Shown: one piece after another, positions 1-5,381 of the stretch
How positions within the stretch are numbered: position 1 is the first letter of the stretch
Layout of the letters: every line of letters starts with the position of its first letter
Source of the DNA: Chloroflexota bacterium
GTDB lineage: Bacteria; Chloroflexota; Dehalococcoidia; Lucifugimonadales; Australimonadaceae
Length of the DNA stretch: 6,244 nucleotides
Reading direction: 5' to 3'
Assembly (NCBI GenBank): GCA_027625205.1
Contig: JAQBVZ010000047.1
Span: forward strand, 1-6,244
Notes under the pieces: generated by a model
What the model was told of the DNA's origin: nothing
The model's input: only the letters and a program-made list of their open reading frames with translations
The model's database searches: none
Made by a program: the position numbers and the translations under genes

Positions 1-307
1 CTCCGTGGATGGTCAGAGTGTCTCCAGGTACGTCCATTCCTCTGTACTGGGCGGAGATCTGCTTGAGCTTACCCCCAGGCCCCATCCAGTCAGTCACGGC
101 CTGGGCAAGGAAGGCATTTTTCAGAGCGCCGTGGATGATAAGGCCGTCCAACCCGGTGGAGCGGGCAAACTCCAGGTCATAGTGGATTTCATAGAAGTCA
201 CCGGAGGCGCCCGCGTACTTCACCAGTTGTCGGGTGGTGGTGTGCTTCTCAAGAGGAGTGAGTTTGTCTCCCACCTGCACGGTTTCAAAATACGGTTGGT
301 CTGCCAT
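1..307 (-). CDS. MaoC-like (hot-dog) acyl dehydratase, catalytic subunit, partial
   Basis: Predicted to hydrate or dehydrate a 2-enoyl/3-hydroxyacyl thioester (CoA or ACP) in the cytosol. The first 102 codons are visible and the 3' end lies beyond the left edge. The N-terminus (MADQPYFETVQVGD) is typical of a single-hot-dog MaoC protein. The signature helix reads YAGASGDFYEIHYD at residues 31-44, followed by a GLDGLIIHG segment ending at residue 60. Asp37 and His42 form the D-x4-H pair used by (R)-specific hydratases of this family. The ATG at 307 is preceded by GAGGT (complement of 311-315), a slightly close but acceptable Shine-Dalgarno site. It lies 20 bp downstream of another hot-dog gene, so the two are probably cotranscribed and form a heteromer in which this is the active subunit. 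The fold and motif are seen directly; the substrate is unknown. It could serve fatty-acid synthesis or acyl-CoA catabolism. Confidence 0.82.
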   Translation of the reverse strand, partial: MADQPYFETVQVGDKLTPLEKHTTTRQLVKYAGASGDFYEIHYDLEFARSTGLDGLIIHGALKNAFLAQAVTDWMGPGGKLKQISAQYRGMDVPGDTLTIHG

Positions 308-327
308 GGGACCTCAATGGCCGGTGG

Positions 328-780
328 TTAGTACCGGATGATGGTGTTGCGTTGGACGGCCACTGGTCTGCCGTCCTGGTTGGTGTATTCCGTTGCGTAG
401 ACAATGAAAAGCATCTTTCCCAAGCGACCGGCCCGCTCAGTCAGTGACTCCACGGTGGTTACCAGGGTGATGCGGTCTCCTGCGCATACGGGCTCAAAGT
501 ATTCCCATGCGCTGCCGCCGTCCAGCAGTCGTGGGACGTTGGCTTCATCAGGCATGGAGGGTGTGGCCGTCCGCAGTGAGCGAAAGAAGATGGGCGGTGC
601 AATGACGTCACGGTAGCCGCTGGCATGTGCTGCTGATTCATCTACATAGAGCGGGTTAGAGTCTTCAATGGCCTCCGCAAAGCGGCGGATGGCACCCCGT
701 TCAACGTCAGCCACTTCCGTGGCGACAACGCTCCCTATGGCTTGCTGCATTGCTGGCGTGATGAGTGAGTCCTGGGTCAC
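328..780 (-). CDS. MaoC N-terminal / FAS1-type dehydratase-like hot-dog protein, probable non-catalytic partner
   Basis: A 150-residue protein of single-hot-dog size. The hot-dog helix lies near residues 31-68: AIEDSNPLYVDE, then GYRDVIAPPIFFRS, which matches the N-terminal-half MaoC/FAS1-like dehydratase pattern. Where catalytic family members have D-x4-H, this protein has Asp40 and then Tyr45, so the catalytic His is absent. The likely role is to shape the acyl-binding tunnel and stabilise the catalytic partner encoded 20 bp downstream, as known for HadA with HadB in mycobacterial FAS-II. The later FEPVCAGDRITL (95-106) and RPVAVQRNTIIRY (138-150) segments fit the beta-sheet of the fold. 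The start is GTG at 780 with GGAG nine bases upstream (TGGAACTCA spacer); a later ATG at codon 11 would remove little. Substrate is unknown and the gene symbol is left blank because HadA orthology cannot be shown. Confidence 0.85.
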   Translation of the reverse strand: MTQDSLITPAMQQAIGSVVATEVADVERGAIRRFAEAIEDSNPLYVDESAAHASGYRDVIAPPIFFRSLRTATPSMPDEANVPRLLDGGSAWEYFEPVCAGDRITLVTTVESLTERAGRLGKMLFIVYATEYTNQDGRPVAVQRNTIIRY

Positions 781-809
781 TGAGTTCCACTCCGGTGGCG
801 AATAACGCC

Positions 810-838
810 AGGGTATGTGAGGGTAAGAAGAGTGTCAA
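810..838 (-). promoter_or_regulatory. possible promoter of the dehydratase operon
   Basis: On the minus strand TTGACA (complement of 833-838) is followed after 17 bp by TACCCT (complement of 810-815). The -35 is a perfect consensus; the -10 keeps only the first TA and final T. Transcription would start about 25 nt before the GTG at 780, which leaves room for the GGAG site. The position is sensible but the -10 is weak. Confidence 0.3.
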
Positions 839-886
839 CCTCCGGCACCCTGATTGGAATCCGCTGCAAAAATCGGTGCCATAACG

Positions 887-908
887 TATTGACAAGGATT
901 TGTCATAA
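887..908. promoter_or_regulatory. imperfect palindrome overlapping a promoter -35 (operator candidate)
   Basis: TATTGACA and TGTCATAA flank the six bases AGGATT. The inner TGACA/TGTCA arms are perfect and 6 of 8 positions per arm match overall. ATAACGT occurs directly at 881-887 and again at 912-918, and ATAAC also occurs at 905-909, giving three ATAAC copies in 38 bp. The palindrome covers the TTGACA -35 of the plus-strand promoter, where a repressor could act. No regulator gene is in the window, so its use is inferred. Confidence 0.35.
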
Positions 909-916
909 CTGATAAC
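889..916 (+). promoter_or_regulatory. candidate sigma70-type promoter of the small RNA
   Basis: A perfect TTGACA at 889-894 is followed after 16 bp by GATAAC at 911-916 (4 of 6 matches to TATAAT). The predicted start is near 923. Nothing protein-coding lies downstream on this strand before the terminator at 1032. Confidence 0.4.
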
Positions 917-922
917 GTCACG

Positions 923-1063
923 CCTGTCGTTAAACGAGGTGCCAGTTTGCTGGCACGCCATACAATGTGATCCAGTACGGTGCCGCGGTTTCGCTGGACC
1001 TCTTCAGCTAACAGACCTGGCTCCGCAATGTGGCCCTTCCTAATTAGGAAGGGCCCCTTTTTT
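923..1063 (+). ncRNA. candidate structured small RNA of about 140 nt
   Basis: The segment lies between a plausible promoter (889-916) and a strong rho-independent terminator (1032-1063) and contains no convincing reading frame. It can form a 7-bp hairpin, GTGCCAG (939-945) with CTGGCAC (950-956), loop TTTG. It can also form a second stem-loop, TCCAG (971-975) with CTGGA (994-998), and GAG (936-938) could close both with CTC (1000-1002). A second GGTGCC at 979-984 could compete for GGCAC (952-956). I found no known hallmark: no SRP Alu or domain IV motif, no tmRNA or RNase P core, no T-box. The family is therefore unrecognised. Alternatives are a regulatory leader that ends before the tRNA gene, or a terminator insulating the tRNA from stray transcription with no discrete RNA made. 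The structure is visible; transcription is inferred. Confidence 0.38.
1032..1063 (+). terminator. rho-independent terminator upstream of tRNA-Trp
   Basis: A perfect 24-bp palindrome at 1032-1055 (arms GGCCCTTCC and GGAAGGGCC around TAATTA) is followed by CC and six T (1058-1063). The T-tract exists only on the plus strand, so it ends plus-strand transcription coming from the left. Confidence 0.85.
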
Positions 1064-1066
1064 AGC

Positions 1067-1096
1067 TTGACCCCTCTTTGTGCGGAGTGCTAGATT
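1067..1096 (+). promoter_or_regulatory. promoter of tRNA-Trp (extended -10)
   Basis: TTGACC at 1067-1072, an 18-bp gap, then TAGATT at 1091-1096, directly preceded by TGC (1088-1090), which makes a TGn extended -10. The predicted start near 1103 leaves a leader of about 12 nt before the mature tRNA. It starts four bases after the T-tract of the preceding terminator, so the tRNA has its own transcription unit. Confidence 0.6.
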
Positions 1097-1114
1097 AGAT
1101 TGCCGGGCTTTGGT

Positions 1115-1191
1115 AGGAGCGTAGCTCAGCCTGGTAGAGCAGCGGTCTCCAAAACCGCCGGCCGGGGGTTCGAATCCTCCCGCTCCTGCCA
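1115..1191 (+). tRNA. tRNA-Trp (anticodon CCA)
   Basis: A complete 77-nt cloverleaf. Acceptor stem AGGAGCG (1115-1121) pairs with CGCTCCT (1181-1187). D-stem is GCTC (1124-1127) with GAGC (1137-1140). Anticodon stem GCGGT (1142-1146) pairs with ACCGC (1154-1158) around the loop CTCCAAA, with anticodon CCA at 1149-1151 reading UGG. T-stem is 1164-1168 with 1176-1180 (one G-U pair) around the TTCGAAT loop. The discriminator is G1188 and the 3' CCA (1189-1191) is encoded. It stands alone rather than beside secE-nusG, and no integrase gene or duplicated 3' end suggests use as an integration site here. Confidence 0.97.
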
Positions 1192-1210
1192 GTTTCATTC
1201 TCCTTTAGAG

Positions 1211-1247
1211 AAGCAAGAAGCCCCGGCATTGCCGGGGCTTTTTGCTT
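1211..1247. terminator. bidirectional terminator between tRNA-Trp and the PAC2 gene
   Basis: A 17-bp stem: bases 1211-1227 pair with 1231-1247 around the loop ATT, with one G-U pair (1217-1241) on the plus strand. The GC core is AGCCCCGGC with GCCGGGGCT, followed by TTTTT (1239-1243) on the plus strand. Read on the minus strand the same core is followed by the T-rich TCTTGCTTCT, 18 bp after the PAC2 stop codon. It therefore ends the tRNA unit clearly and the PAC2 unit probably. Confidence 0.85.
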
Positions 1248-1264
1248 ACTTTTGTGATTACAGC

Positions 1265-2179
1265 CTAAGACTCTTTCTCACCAAGTTCCTTGAGCAATTG
1301 CTCCACGGACGGCAGCAGCGGCGTGGAGAAGTCTTCAGAATCAGGCTCTGGCGGACGTGATTGGCCGGAACGGCCTGACCACCTTGCCCTGCGGGCGTCA
1401 TATTCCTCTTCCAGTCGCTGGACCAGCATCGTTACCTCTGCGTTGTCCTCAACCTGAGAGGTGATGCGGGTGTACTGCCGCTCTCCACGGTGGGTGTCAC
1501 CCAGGTCATCTGGGAACTGGTAGAGGGATGACAGCACGCCAAGGAGCCGTGATGTTCCCGCGTGGTCCTCTTCCAATTGGACGTAATGCGGAAGCCGGAC
1601 CATGAGCATGATGTTGTCTATATTGGACTCGCTCAACTTGTCGCTGACTATGTTCATGATTGACGTAGGGCCTTCATAGGGACGCCTCCGCCCTCTGTTG
1701 ATGCCGTGCTTCCCCTCAAGGGACTCTCCATTCAAGGAGCCATTGACCAGCAGCGGCCTTGTGTGAGGGACCACGTCATACATGCCGCCCACCCGGCAGT
1801 ACTGGCTTACGCCAAAGTACTTGCAGACTTCCACAAGGGAGTCTACGTATTCTTCCGCGAAGGTGTGAGGCTCAAGTATCTTTGCCAGGAGAAAATCGGT
1901 CCCGTCCGCTGCCACGCCGTGGTGAATGGGCACGTTGGGGACAGTGGTATATCGCTCACCATCTTCGTAGTGGACCGTGGGGCGGTAGCGGGTAAAGTCG
2001 AAGAACTTGCCAGGCTCCGCCAAATGGCCAATTTCGGTTGTGTCCAGGTGATTTTCCAGGGCAGTAAGGGTCAGCGACCCCACCTTACCCGCGTCAATCC
2101 ATGGAGTTAGCGCTGCGATCAACCGGGGTTCTCGCAGTTGAGGGACGGGTTCTGAGAATTCAAAAGGACCAATACGCAT
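1265..2179 (-). CDS. PAC2 family protein (proteasome-assembly-chaperone-2-like)
   Basis: A 304-residue cytosolic protein. The N-terminus MRIGPFEFSEPVPQL and REPRLIAALTPWIDAGKVG (17-35), then PGKFFDFTRYRP (about 57-68), are characteristic of bacterial PAC2-family proteins. The centre has YCRVGGMYDVVPHTRP (126-141) and PYEGPTS (167-173). The last 40 residues or so are charged and proline-rich, probably a flexible tail. Its archaeal and eukaryotic relatives include proteasome-assembly factors, but the bacterial function is not established and no proteasome gene is nearby. I chose ATG 2179 because homology starts there; an in-frame ATG at 2353 would add 58 residues with no family resemblance. No clear Shine-Dalgarno site precedes 2179: AGGGG ends one base before the ATG, which fits a leaderless message (see the promoter entry). 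It is transcribed divergently from the amidohydrolase operon and convergently with tRNA-Trp. Confidence 0.85.
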   Translation of the reverse strand: MRIGPFEFSEPVPQLREPRLIAALTPWIDAGKVGSLTLTALENHLDTTEIGHLAEPGKFFDFTRYRPTVHYEDGERYTTVPNVPIHHGVAADGTDFLLAKILEPHTFAEEYVDSLVEVCKYFGVSQYCRVGGMYDVVPHTRPLLVNGSLNGESLEGKHGINRGRRRPYEGPTSIMNIVSDKLSESNIDNIMLMVRLPHYVQLEEDHAGTSRLLGVLSSLYQFPDDLGDTHRGERQYTRITSQVEDNAEVTMLVQRLEEEYDARRARWSGRSGQSRPPEPDSEDFSTPLLPSVEQLLKELGEKES

Positions 2180-2185
2180 ACCCCT

Positions 2186-2214
2186 ATGTTGACAGACTGG
2201 GCCAAACCTTTCAA
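2186..2214 (-). promoter_or_regulatory. weak promoter candidate for the PAC2 gene, would give a leaderless mRNA
   Basis: On the minus strand TTGAAA (complement of 2209-2214), a 17-bp spacer, then CAACAT (complement of 2186-2191; 3 of 6 matches). The expected start falls at or next to the ATG at 2179, which would explain the lack of a well-spaced Shine-Dalgarno site. The -10 is poor, so this is tentative. Confidence 0.25.
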
Positions 2215-2276
2215 GTCGTAAGGGTGCCCTCATTGGGTCATATCTGAGTCTATTGGGCCTCACAGGCAAAAAGATT

Positions 2277-2295
2277 CGTCGTACAAAATACGACG
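2277..2295. promoter_or_regulatory. perfect inverted repeat in the divergent promoter region (operator candidate)
   Basis: CGTCGTA (2277-2283) and TACGACG (2289-2295) are exact reverse complements separated by five bases, CAAAA. No T-tract follows, so it is not a terminator. Its centre (2286) is about 65 bp upstream of the predicted start of the amidohydrolase operon, a position typical of activators that bind just upstream of -35. It lies between divergent genes and could also affect the PAC2 gene. The regulator is not in the window. Confidence 0.5.
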
Positions 2296-2315
2296 CCGTA
2301 GTGTCTACCTGCCAA

Positions 2316-2344
2316 TTGACGGGCAGACGAGTACTCACTAGCAT
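2316..2344 (+). promoter_or_regulatory. promoter of the amidohydrolase-flavin oxidoreductase operon
   Basis: TTGACG (2316-2321), a 17-bp spacer, then TAGCAT (2339-2344; 4 of 6 matches). The predicted start near 2351 gives a leader of about 49 nt ending in the AAGGAGG site at 2388-2394. Confidence 0.5.
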
Positions 2345-2387
2345 GTCGGCCACGCATCTAGCGGGCGGCCGCAGTGCGATGGGCGCG

Positions 2388-2402
2388 AAGGAGGTGGGCG
2401 TG
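2388..2402 (+). promoter_or_regulatory. ribosome binding site that fixes the GTG start of the amidohydrolase
   Basis: AAGGAGG at 2388-2394, then five bases, then GTG at 2400. The site is a full anti-16S match and makes upstream in-frame ATG codons unlikely. Confidence 0.85.
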
Positions 2403-4103
2403 GCCTACGATTTGTTAATCAAGAACGGGCGCATCATTGACGGGTCCGGTATGCCGTCATTCAACGGTGATGTGGGGGTCAAGGATGGCCGTATTGTGGA
2501 GATTGGTAAGCTCACTGGCCCCGCCACGAAGACGATTGACGCCGGTGGCCTGGCGGTGTCTCCAGGGTTCATAGACAACCACTGTCATTTTGACGCGCAG
2601 GTCTCCTGGGACCCGCTGTGCACGTTCTCTCCGTACCATGGCGTTACCACCCTGGTCTTTGGCAATTGCTCACTCTCTCTGGCTCCCGTCCGCCCTGGGG
2701 ACGAGGAGATACTGCTGCAGATGCTTTCACGGGTGGAGGCCATTTCCCTGGATATCCTGAAGGCCAACGTCAAGTGGGGGTGGAACACCACCGCTGAATA
2801 CCTCCGGGCTCTGGACGGCAATTTGGGCGTGAACGTGGGCAGCCTGATGGGCCACTCCGCCATCCGGCGCTACGTGATGGGGGAGCACTCTCAGGAGCGT
2901 GCTATTGCCACTGCTGATGAGATGGAGGCCATGAAGCAGGTGGTGCGTGACGGCCTGGCCGCTGGTGCGTTGGGTATCTCCTATGGCCGCAACCCCCGCC
3001 ACTTTGATGAGCGAGGCAAGCCAGTGCCTGCGGCCATTGCCCCTGTTGAAGAGTTGTATGAGCTGACCTCAGTACTGGGAGAGATGGGCACCGGCGTCAT
3101 CCAGTCAGGGTCATCAGAAATACTGGAGTTGGAAGAGGGCTACTGCAGCAAGCTGGCAGAGATAAGCGGACGCCCTGTGGTCTACAACCAGATTGTCCAC
3201 CGCTACAGCGCCCCAGACCGGTGGAAGGACCACATTGCGCACCTAGAAAGAATGGGCAAGCAGGGGCTGAGGGCGCACCCCGTCATTAACCCCCGCTCCA
3301 CCAGGGTGCGGTTCACTATGAAGAACGCTCAGTTGTTTGACGGCTTGCCCACCTGGCGGCCGCTCATGGCTGCCTCCCATGAGGAGAAGATGCTGGCCTT
3401 CCGGGACCCGGAGGTTCGCAAGCAGATGCATATTGAGGGCATTCAGGGCGTGGGCATATCGGATGAAAACTGGTCCCGTCGCTGGGACAAGATGGTGGTG
3501 GCGGAGACGTTTCTGGAGAAGAACCGCAGCCTCATTGGCAAGAGCGTGGAGGAGTTTGCCCAGGAGCAGGGCATGGATATATTGGACGCCTTCTTGGACT
3601 TGGTCCTGGAGGAGGACTTGGAGACGGCCTTTGACATCACGCAGGTGGGCGGTGATGTTGAGGCGATGGCTGAGATGCTCCGTAACCCGTATACGGTCAT
3701 TGGCCTCTCTGATAGTGGCGCGCATTTGGTATTCAACGCCAATTACGGCTACTGCACGCTCTTTCTAAGCCTATGGGTGCGTGAGCGCGGCATCATGTCA
3801 CTGGAGGAGGCGGTCAGGAAGCTGACCTTCATGCAGGCGTCACTGTTGGGCATGCCAGACCGTGGGCTGCTCCGACCCGGATTTGCAGCGGACATTGTTA
3901 TCTTTGACCCAGACACGGTGGCCCCGCTACCACAGGAGCTGGTGTCTGACCTCCCGGGCGGTGCATCAAGGATTCAGGAATTGGCGACGGGTATCCAGTG
4001 CACGGTGGTCAACGGTGAGGTGCTCATTGAAAACGGGAAGCACACGGGTGCGCTTCCCGGTCAGGTTATTCGCAACAGCTACGCACAGGCCAACGGTTAC
4101 TAA
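2400..4103 (+). CDS. amidohydrolase family protein, D-aminoacylase / N-acyl-D-amino-acid deacylase type
   Basis: A 567-residue metal-dependent hydrolase, expected to cleave an amide or N-acyl bond in the cytosol. The N-terminus AYDLLIKNGRIIDGSGMP and the C-terminal PGFAADIVIFDPDTV (493-507) form the composite beta-sandwich of the superfamily. Between them the TIM barrel starts with GFIDNHCHFDAQ (56-67). His61 and His63 are the HxH metal ligands, and Cys90 in GNCS lies 27 residues after His63, the spacing of the bridging Cys in Alcaligenes D-aminoacylase. His152 follows in MGHS. Asp438 in GLSDSGAH is the late catalytic/metal Asp. The region expected to supply the two later His ligands is divergent (GVIQSGSSE about 232-240, QIVH ending at His267), so the true substrate may not be an N-acyl-D-amino acid. 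The start is GTG 2400, because AAGGAGG lies five bases upstream and the family N-terminus begins there. Upstream in-frame starts at 2253 and 2379 lack a ribosome site. The downstream gene follows after 26 nt. Confidence 0.88.
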   Translation: MAYDLLIKNGRIIDGSGMPSFNGDVGVKDGRIVEIGKLTGPATKTIDAGGLAVSPGFIDNHCHFDAQVSWDPLCTFSPYHGVTTLVFGNCSLSLAPVRPGDEEILLQMLSRVEAISLDILKANVKWGWNTTAEYLRALDGNLGVNVGSLMGHSAIRRYVMGEHSQERAIATADEMEAMKQVVRDGLAAGALGISYGRNPRHFDERGKPVPAAIAPVEELYELTSVLGEMGTGVIQSGSSEILELEEGYCSKLAEISGRPVVYNQIVHRYSAPDRWKDHIAHLERMGKQGLRAHPVINPRSTRVRFTMKNAQLFDGLPTWRPLMAASHEEKMLAFRDPEVRKQMHIEGIQGVGISDENWSRRWDKMVVAETFLEKNRSLIGKSVEEFAQEQGMDILDAFLDLVLEEDLETAFDITQVGGDVEAMAEMLRNPYTVIGLSDSGAHLVFNANYGYCTLFLSLWVRERGIMSLEEAVRKLTFMQASLLGMPDRGLLRPGFAADIVIFDPDTVAPLPQELVSDLPGGASRIQELATGIQCTVVNGEVLIENGKHTGALPGQVIRNSYAQANGY

Positions 4104-4129
4104 CCCAGACCTTCCGCAGAGGAGTTAGC

Positions 4130-5239
4130 GTGGCAGACCTTGAATTTGACATGTGGGACCGGTTTGGCGCGCATGAGATGACGACGGGGCCCCTGGCCGC
4201 TGACATCTATGAGCGTCACCTGCAAATGGTGGAGGAGGCGGAGACCCTTGGCTATGGCTCCTACTTCATCATTGAGCACCAGGGGTCCTTCATAGGGCAG
4301 ATCACGGCCCCCAGTGTGTACCTTGCCGCTGTGGCACAAAGGACCAGCACCATACGTATTGGCGCCATGATCTATCAGTTGCCGTTTCACAACCCCATGC
4401 GGCTGGCCCAGGAGATTGCCATGCTGGACCACCTCTCAAGGGGGAGAGTGGAGTTTGGCACGGGCATTGGGGTGCATGAGCACGAGTTCCTCCGGTGGGG
4501 CTTGGACTTCTCTCAGCGGCAGGCCATGAGTGAAGAGGCCTTGGAGATTATTGAGCAGGCGTGGAACCAGGAGAGCGTCACCTATAACGGCAAGTACTGG
4601 CAGTTTGATGACGCACTCCCCCTGCCCAGGCCTTTCCAGGACCCCCACCCGCCCATCTGGGCTGGTGCTCACAGCATCCGCGCCTTTGAGTTTGCCGCGC
4701 GCAAGAACTATCACATCGCACAGAATATTGATGCCGACGTTGTGGTCGCGGAGAAGCTGGCCCACTATCGAAAGGTCTGGGCGGAGTCACGTCACCAAGG
4801 GCTTATGCCCCGGTCATTCCTCATGCGGACTGTCCACGTGGCTGAGACGGATGAGAAAGCGCGCGAGGAGGCGGAGCCGCACTTGCTTAACGACCGTCGT
4901 TTAGGCAGGGAGTTTGTAGACAACACCCGCGTGGGCTTTGGCAAATCCAAGTTACTTGGCGTTGGGAATGATGATGAGAGCATGCCCCACCTGAAAGAAC
5001 GAGTGCGCGTATTTAAAGGGATGGCCAGCTCTTACGACTTCTGGATAGAGAACGGCTTGGCCATTATTGGCAGTCCAGACACGGTGGCGCGCAAGCTTGA
5101 AGAGCAACAGACCCTGATTGGCTATGACCTTTTCTGCGCTAGCCACGGCATTGCAGGCATGGACTTTGAGAAGGAAATGAACTCCATGCGACTCTTCGGG
5201 AAGCACGTCATCCCCGCGTTCTCGAAATCTGCCCGTTAG
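4130..5239 (+). CDS. LLM-class (luciferase-like) flavin-dependent oxidoreductase
   Basis: A 369-residue (alpha/beta)8 flavoenzyme of the bacterial luciferase-like family, using FMN or F420 to oxidise or reduce a small organic substrate in the cytosol. The N-terminal half has YIIEH-like FIIEHQG (46-52), then IRIGAMIYQLPFHNPMRLA (75-93), then LDHLSRGRVEFGTGIG (99-114), the family's central signature. PHPPIWAGA (172-180) and IIGSPDTVARKL (312-323) are the usual later conserved segments. The length is typical and the frame intact. The start is GTG 4130 with AGAGGAG (4118-4124) five bases upstream. It follows the amidohydrolase by 26 nt on the same strand, so it is probably translated from the same message. 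The pair suggests a catabolic route in which an amide is hydrolysed and the product or its precursor is oxygenated. The substrate, the cofactor and the order of steps cannot be read from sequence. No intrinsic terminator follows the stop. Confidence 0.9.
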   Translation: MADLEFDMWDRFGAHEMTTGPLAADIYERHLQMVEEAETLGYGSYFIIEHQGSFIGQITAPSVYLAAVAQRTSTIRIGAMIYQLPFHNPMRLAQEIAMLDHLSRGRVEFGTGIGVHEHEFLRWGLDFSQRQAMSEEALEIIEQAWNQESVTYNGKYWQFDDALPLPRPFQDPHPPIWAGAHSIRAFEFAARKNYHIAQNIDADVVVAEKLAHYRKVWAESRHQGLMPRSFLMRTVHVAETDEKAREEAEPHLLNDRRLGREFVDNTRVGFGKSKLLGVGNDDESMPHLKERVRVFKGMASSYDFWIENGLAIIGSPDTVARKLEEQQTLIGYDLFCASHGIAGMDFEKEMNSMRLFGKHVIPAFSKSAR

Positions 5240-5331
5240 CCCAAACGCGCCCCCCCCTCATCAATGAGCAACCTCTCCGTGAACCGTTACCGGGACTTGT
5301 ACCTCTTTGTTCCAACCACTGGTGGGCACCG

Positions 5332-5347
5332 TCACCCGAACGGGTGA
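5332..5347. promoter_or_regulatory. perfect 16-bp dyad, upstream copy of a paired operator
   Basis: TCACCCGAACGGGTGA: arms TCACCCG and CGGGTGA are exact reverse complements around AA. The first eight bases, TCACCCGA, recur at 5382-5389. It is followed only by TTTAA, so a terminator for the upstream operon is a weaker reading. Confidence 0.5.
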
Positions 5348-5381
5348 TTTAACCACATAACAGACTGCTAAACGGCTCCAA

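Larger units (their letters stand above)
781..1114. other. 334-bp intergenic region without a protein gene
   Basis: No reading frame here has a family-like sequence or a Shine-Dalgarno-linked start. From left to right it holds a possible minus-strand promoter, a zone rich in ATAAC repeats with an imperfect palindrome (887-908), a plus-strand promoter, a hairpin-rich segment, an intrinsic terminator on the plus strand (1032-1063), and the tRNA-Trp promoter. A plus-strand terminator with no plus-strand gene before it is the main reason to suspect a small RNA. Confidence 0.7.

Noticed and set aside
5..331. 108-codon plus-strand frame opposite the catalytic MaoC gene
   Set aside because: It is the antisense image of a clear MaoC sequence with no ribosome site or family resemblance.
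707..961. 84-codon minus-strand frame overlapping the start of the dehydratase gene
   Set aside because: It is in a different frame from the real gene, its sequence resembles no family, and it covers the promoter region.
1028..1093. Short frame starting ATG-TGG just before tRNA-Trp, resembling a Trp leader peptide
   Set aside because: It has no Shine-Dalgarno site, runs through the terminator hairpin and T-tract, has a single Trp codon, and no trp gene follows.
1115..1191. tRNA-Trp as the attachment site of an integrated element
   Set aside because: I see no second copy of the tRNA 3' end and no integrase, and flanking genes look like ordinary chromosome.
2180..2353. 58-codon N-terminal extension of the PAC2 gene
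   Set aside because: The added residues do not look like the family and PAC2 homology begins exactly at the ATG at 2179.
2253..2399. 49-codon N-terminal extension of the amidohydrolase
   Set aside because: The family N-terminus and an ideal AAGGAGG-N5-GTG both point to 2400, and the extension overlaps the predicted promoter and inverted repeat.
3243..3768. Long frames (about 140-160 codons) on both strands inside the amidohydrolase gene
   Set aside because: They are Arg/Trp- or His/Leu-rich composition artefacts of the conserved amidohydrolase frame.
4436..4904. Several frames of 70-124 codons within the flavin oxidoreductase gene
   Set aside because: They are shadows of a gene whose motifs are intact from start to stop in another frame.
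5250..5268. C-run plus CTCAT/ATGAG hairpin as terminator of the flavin oxidoreductase operon
   Set aside because: The stem is 5 bp with a two-base loop and no T-tract follows.
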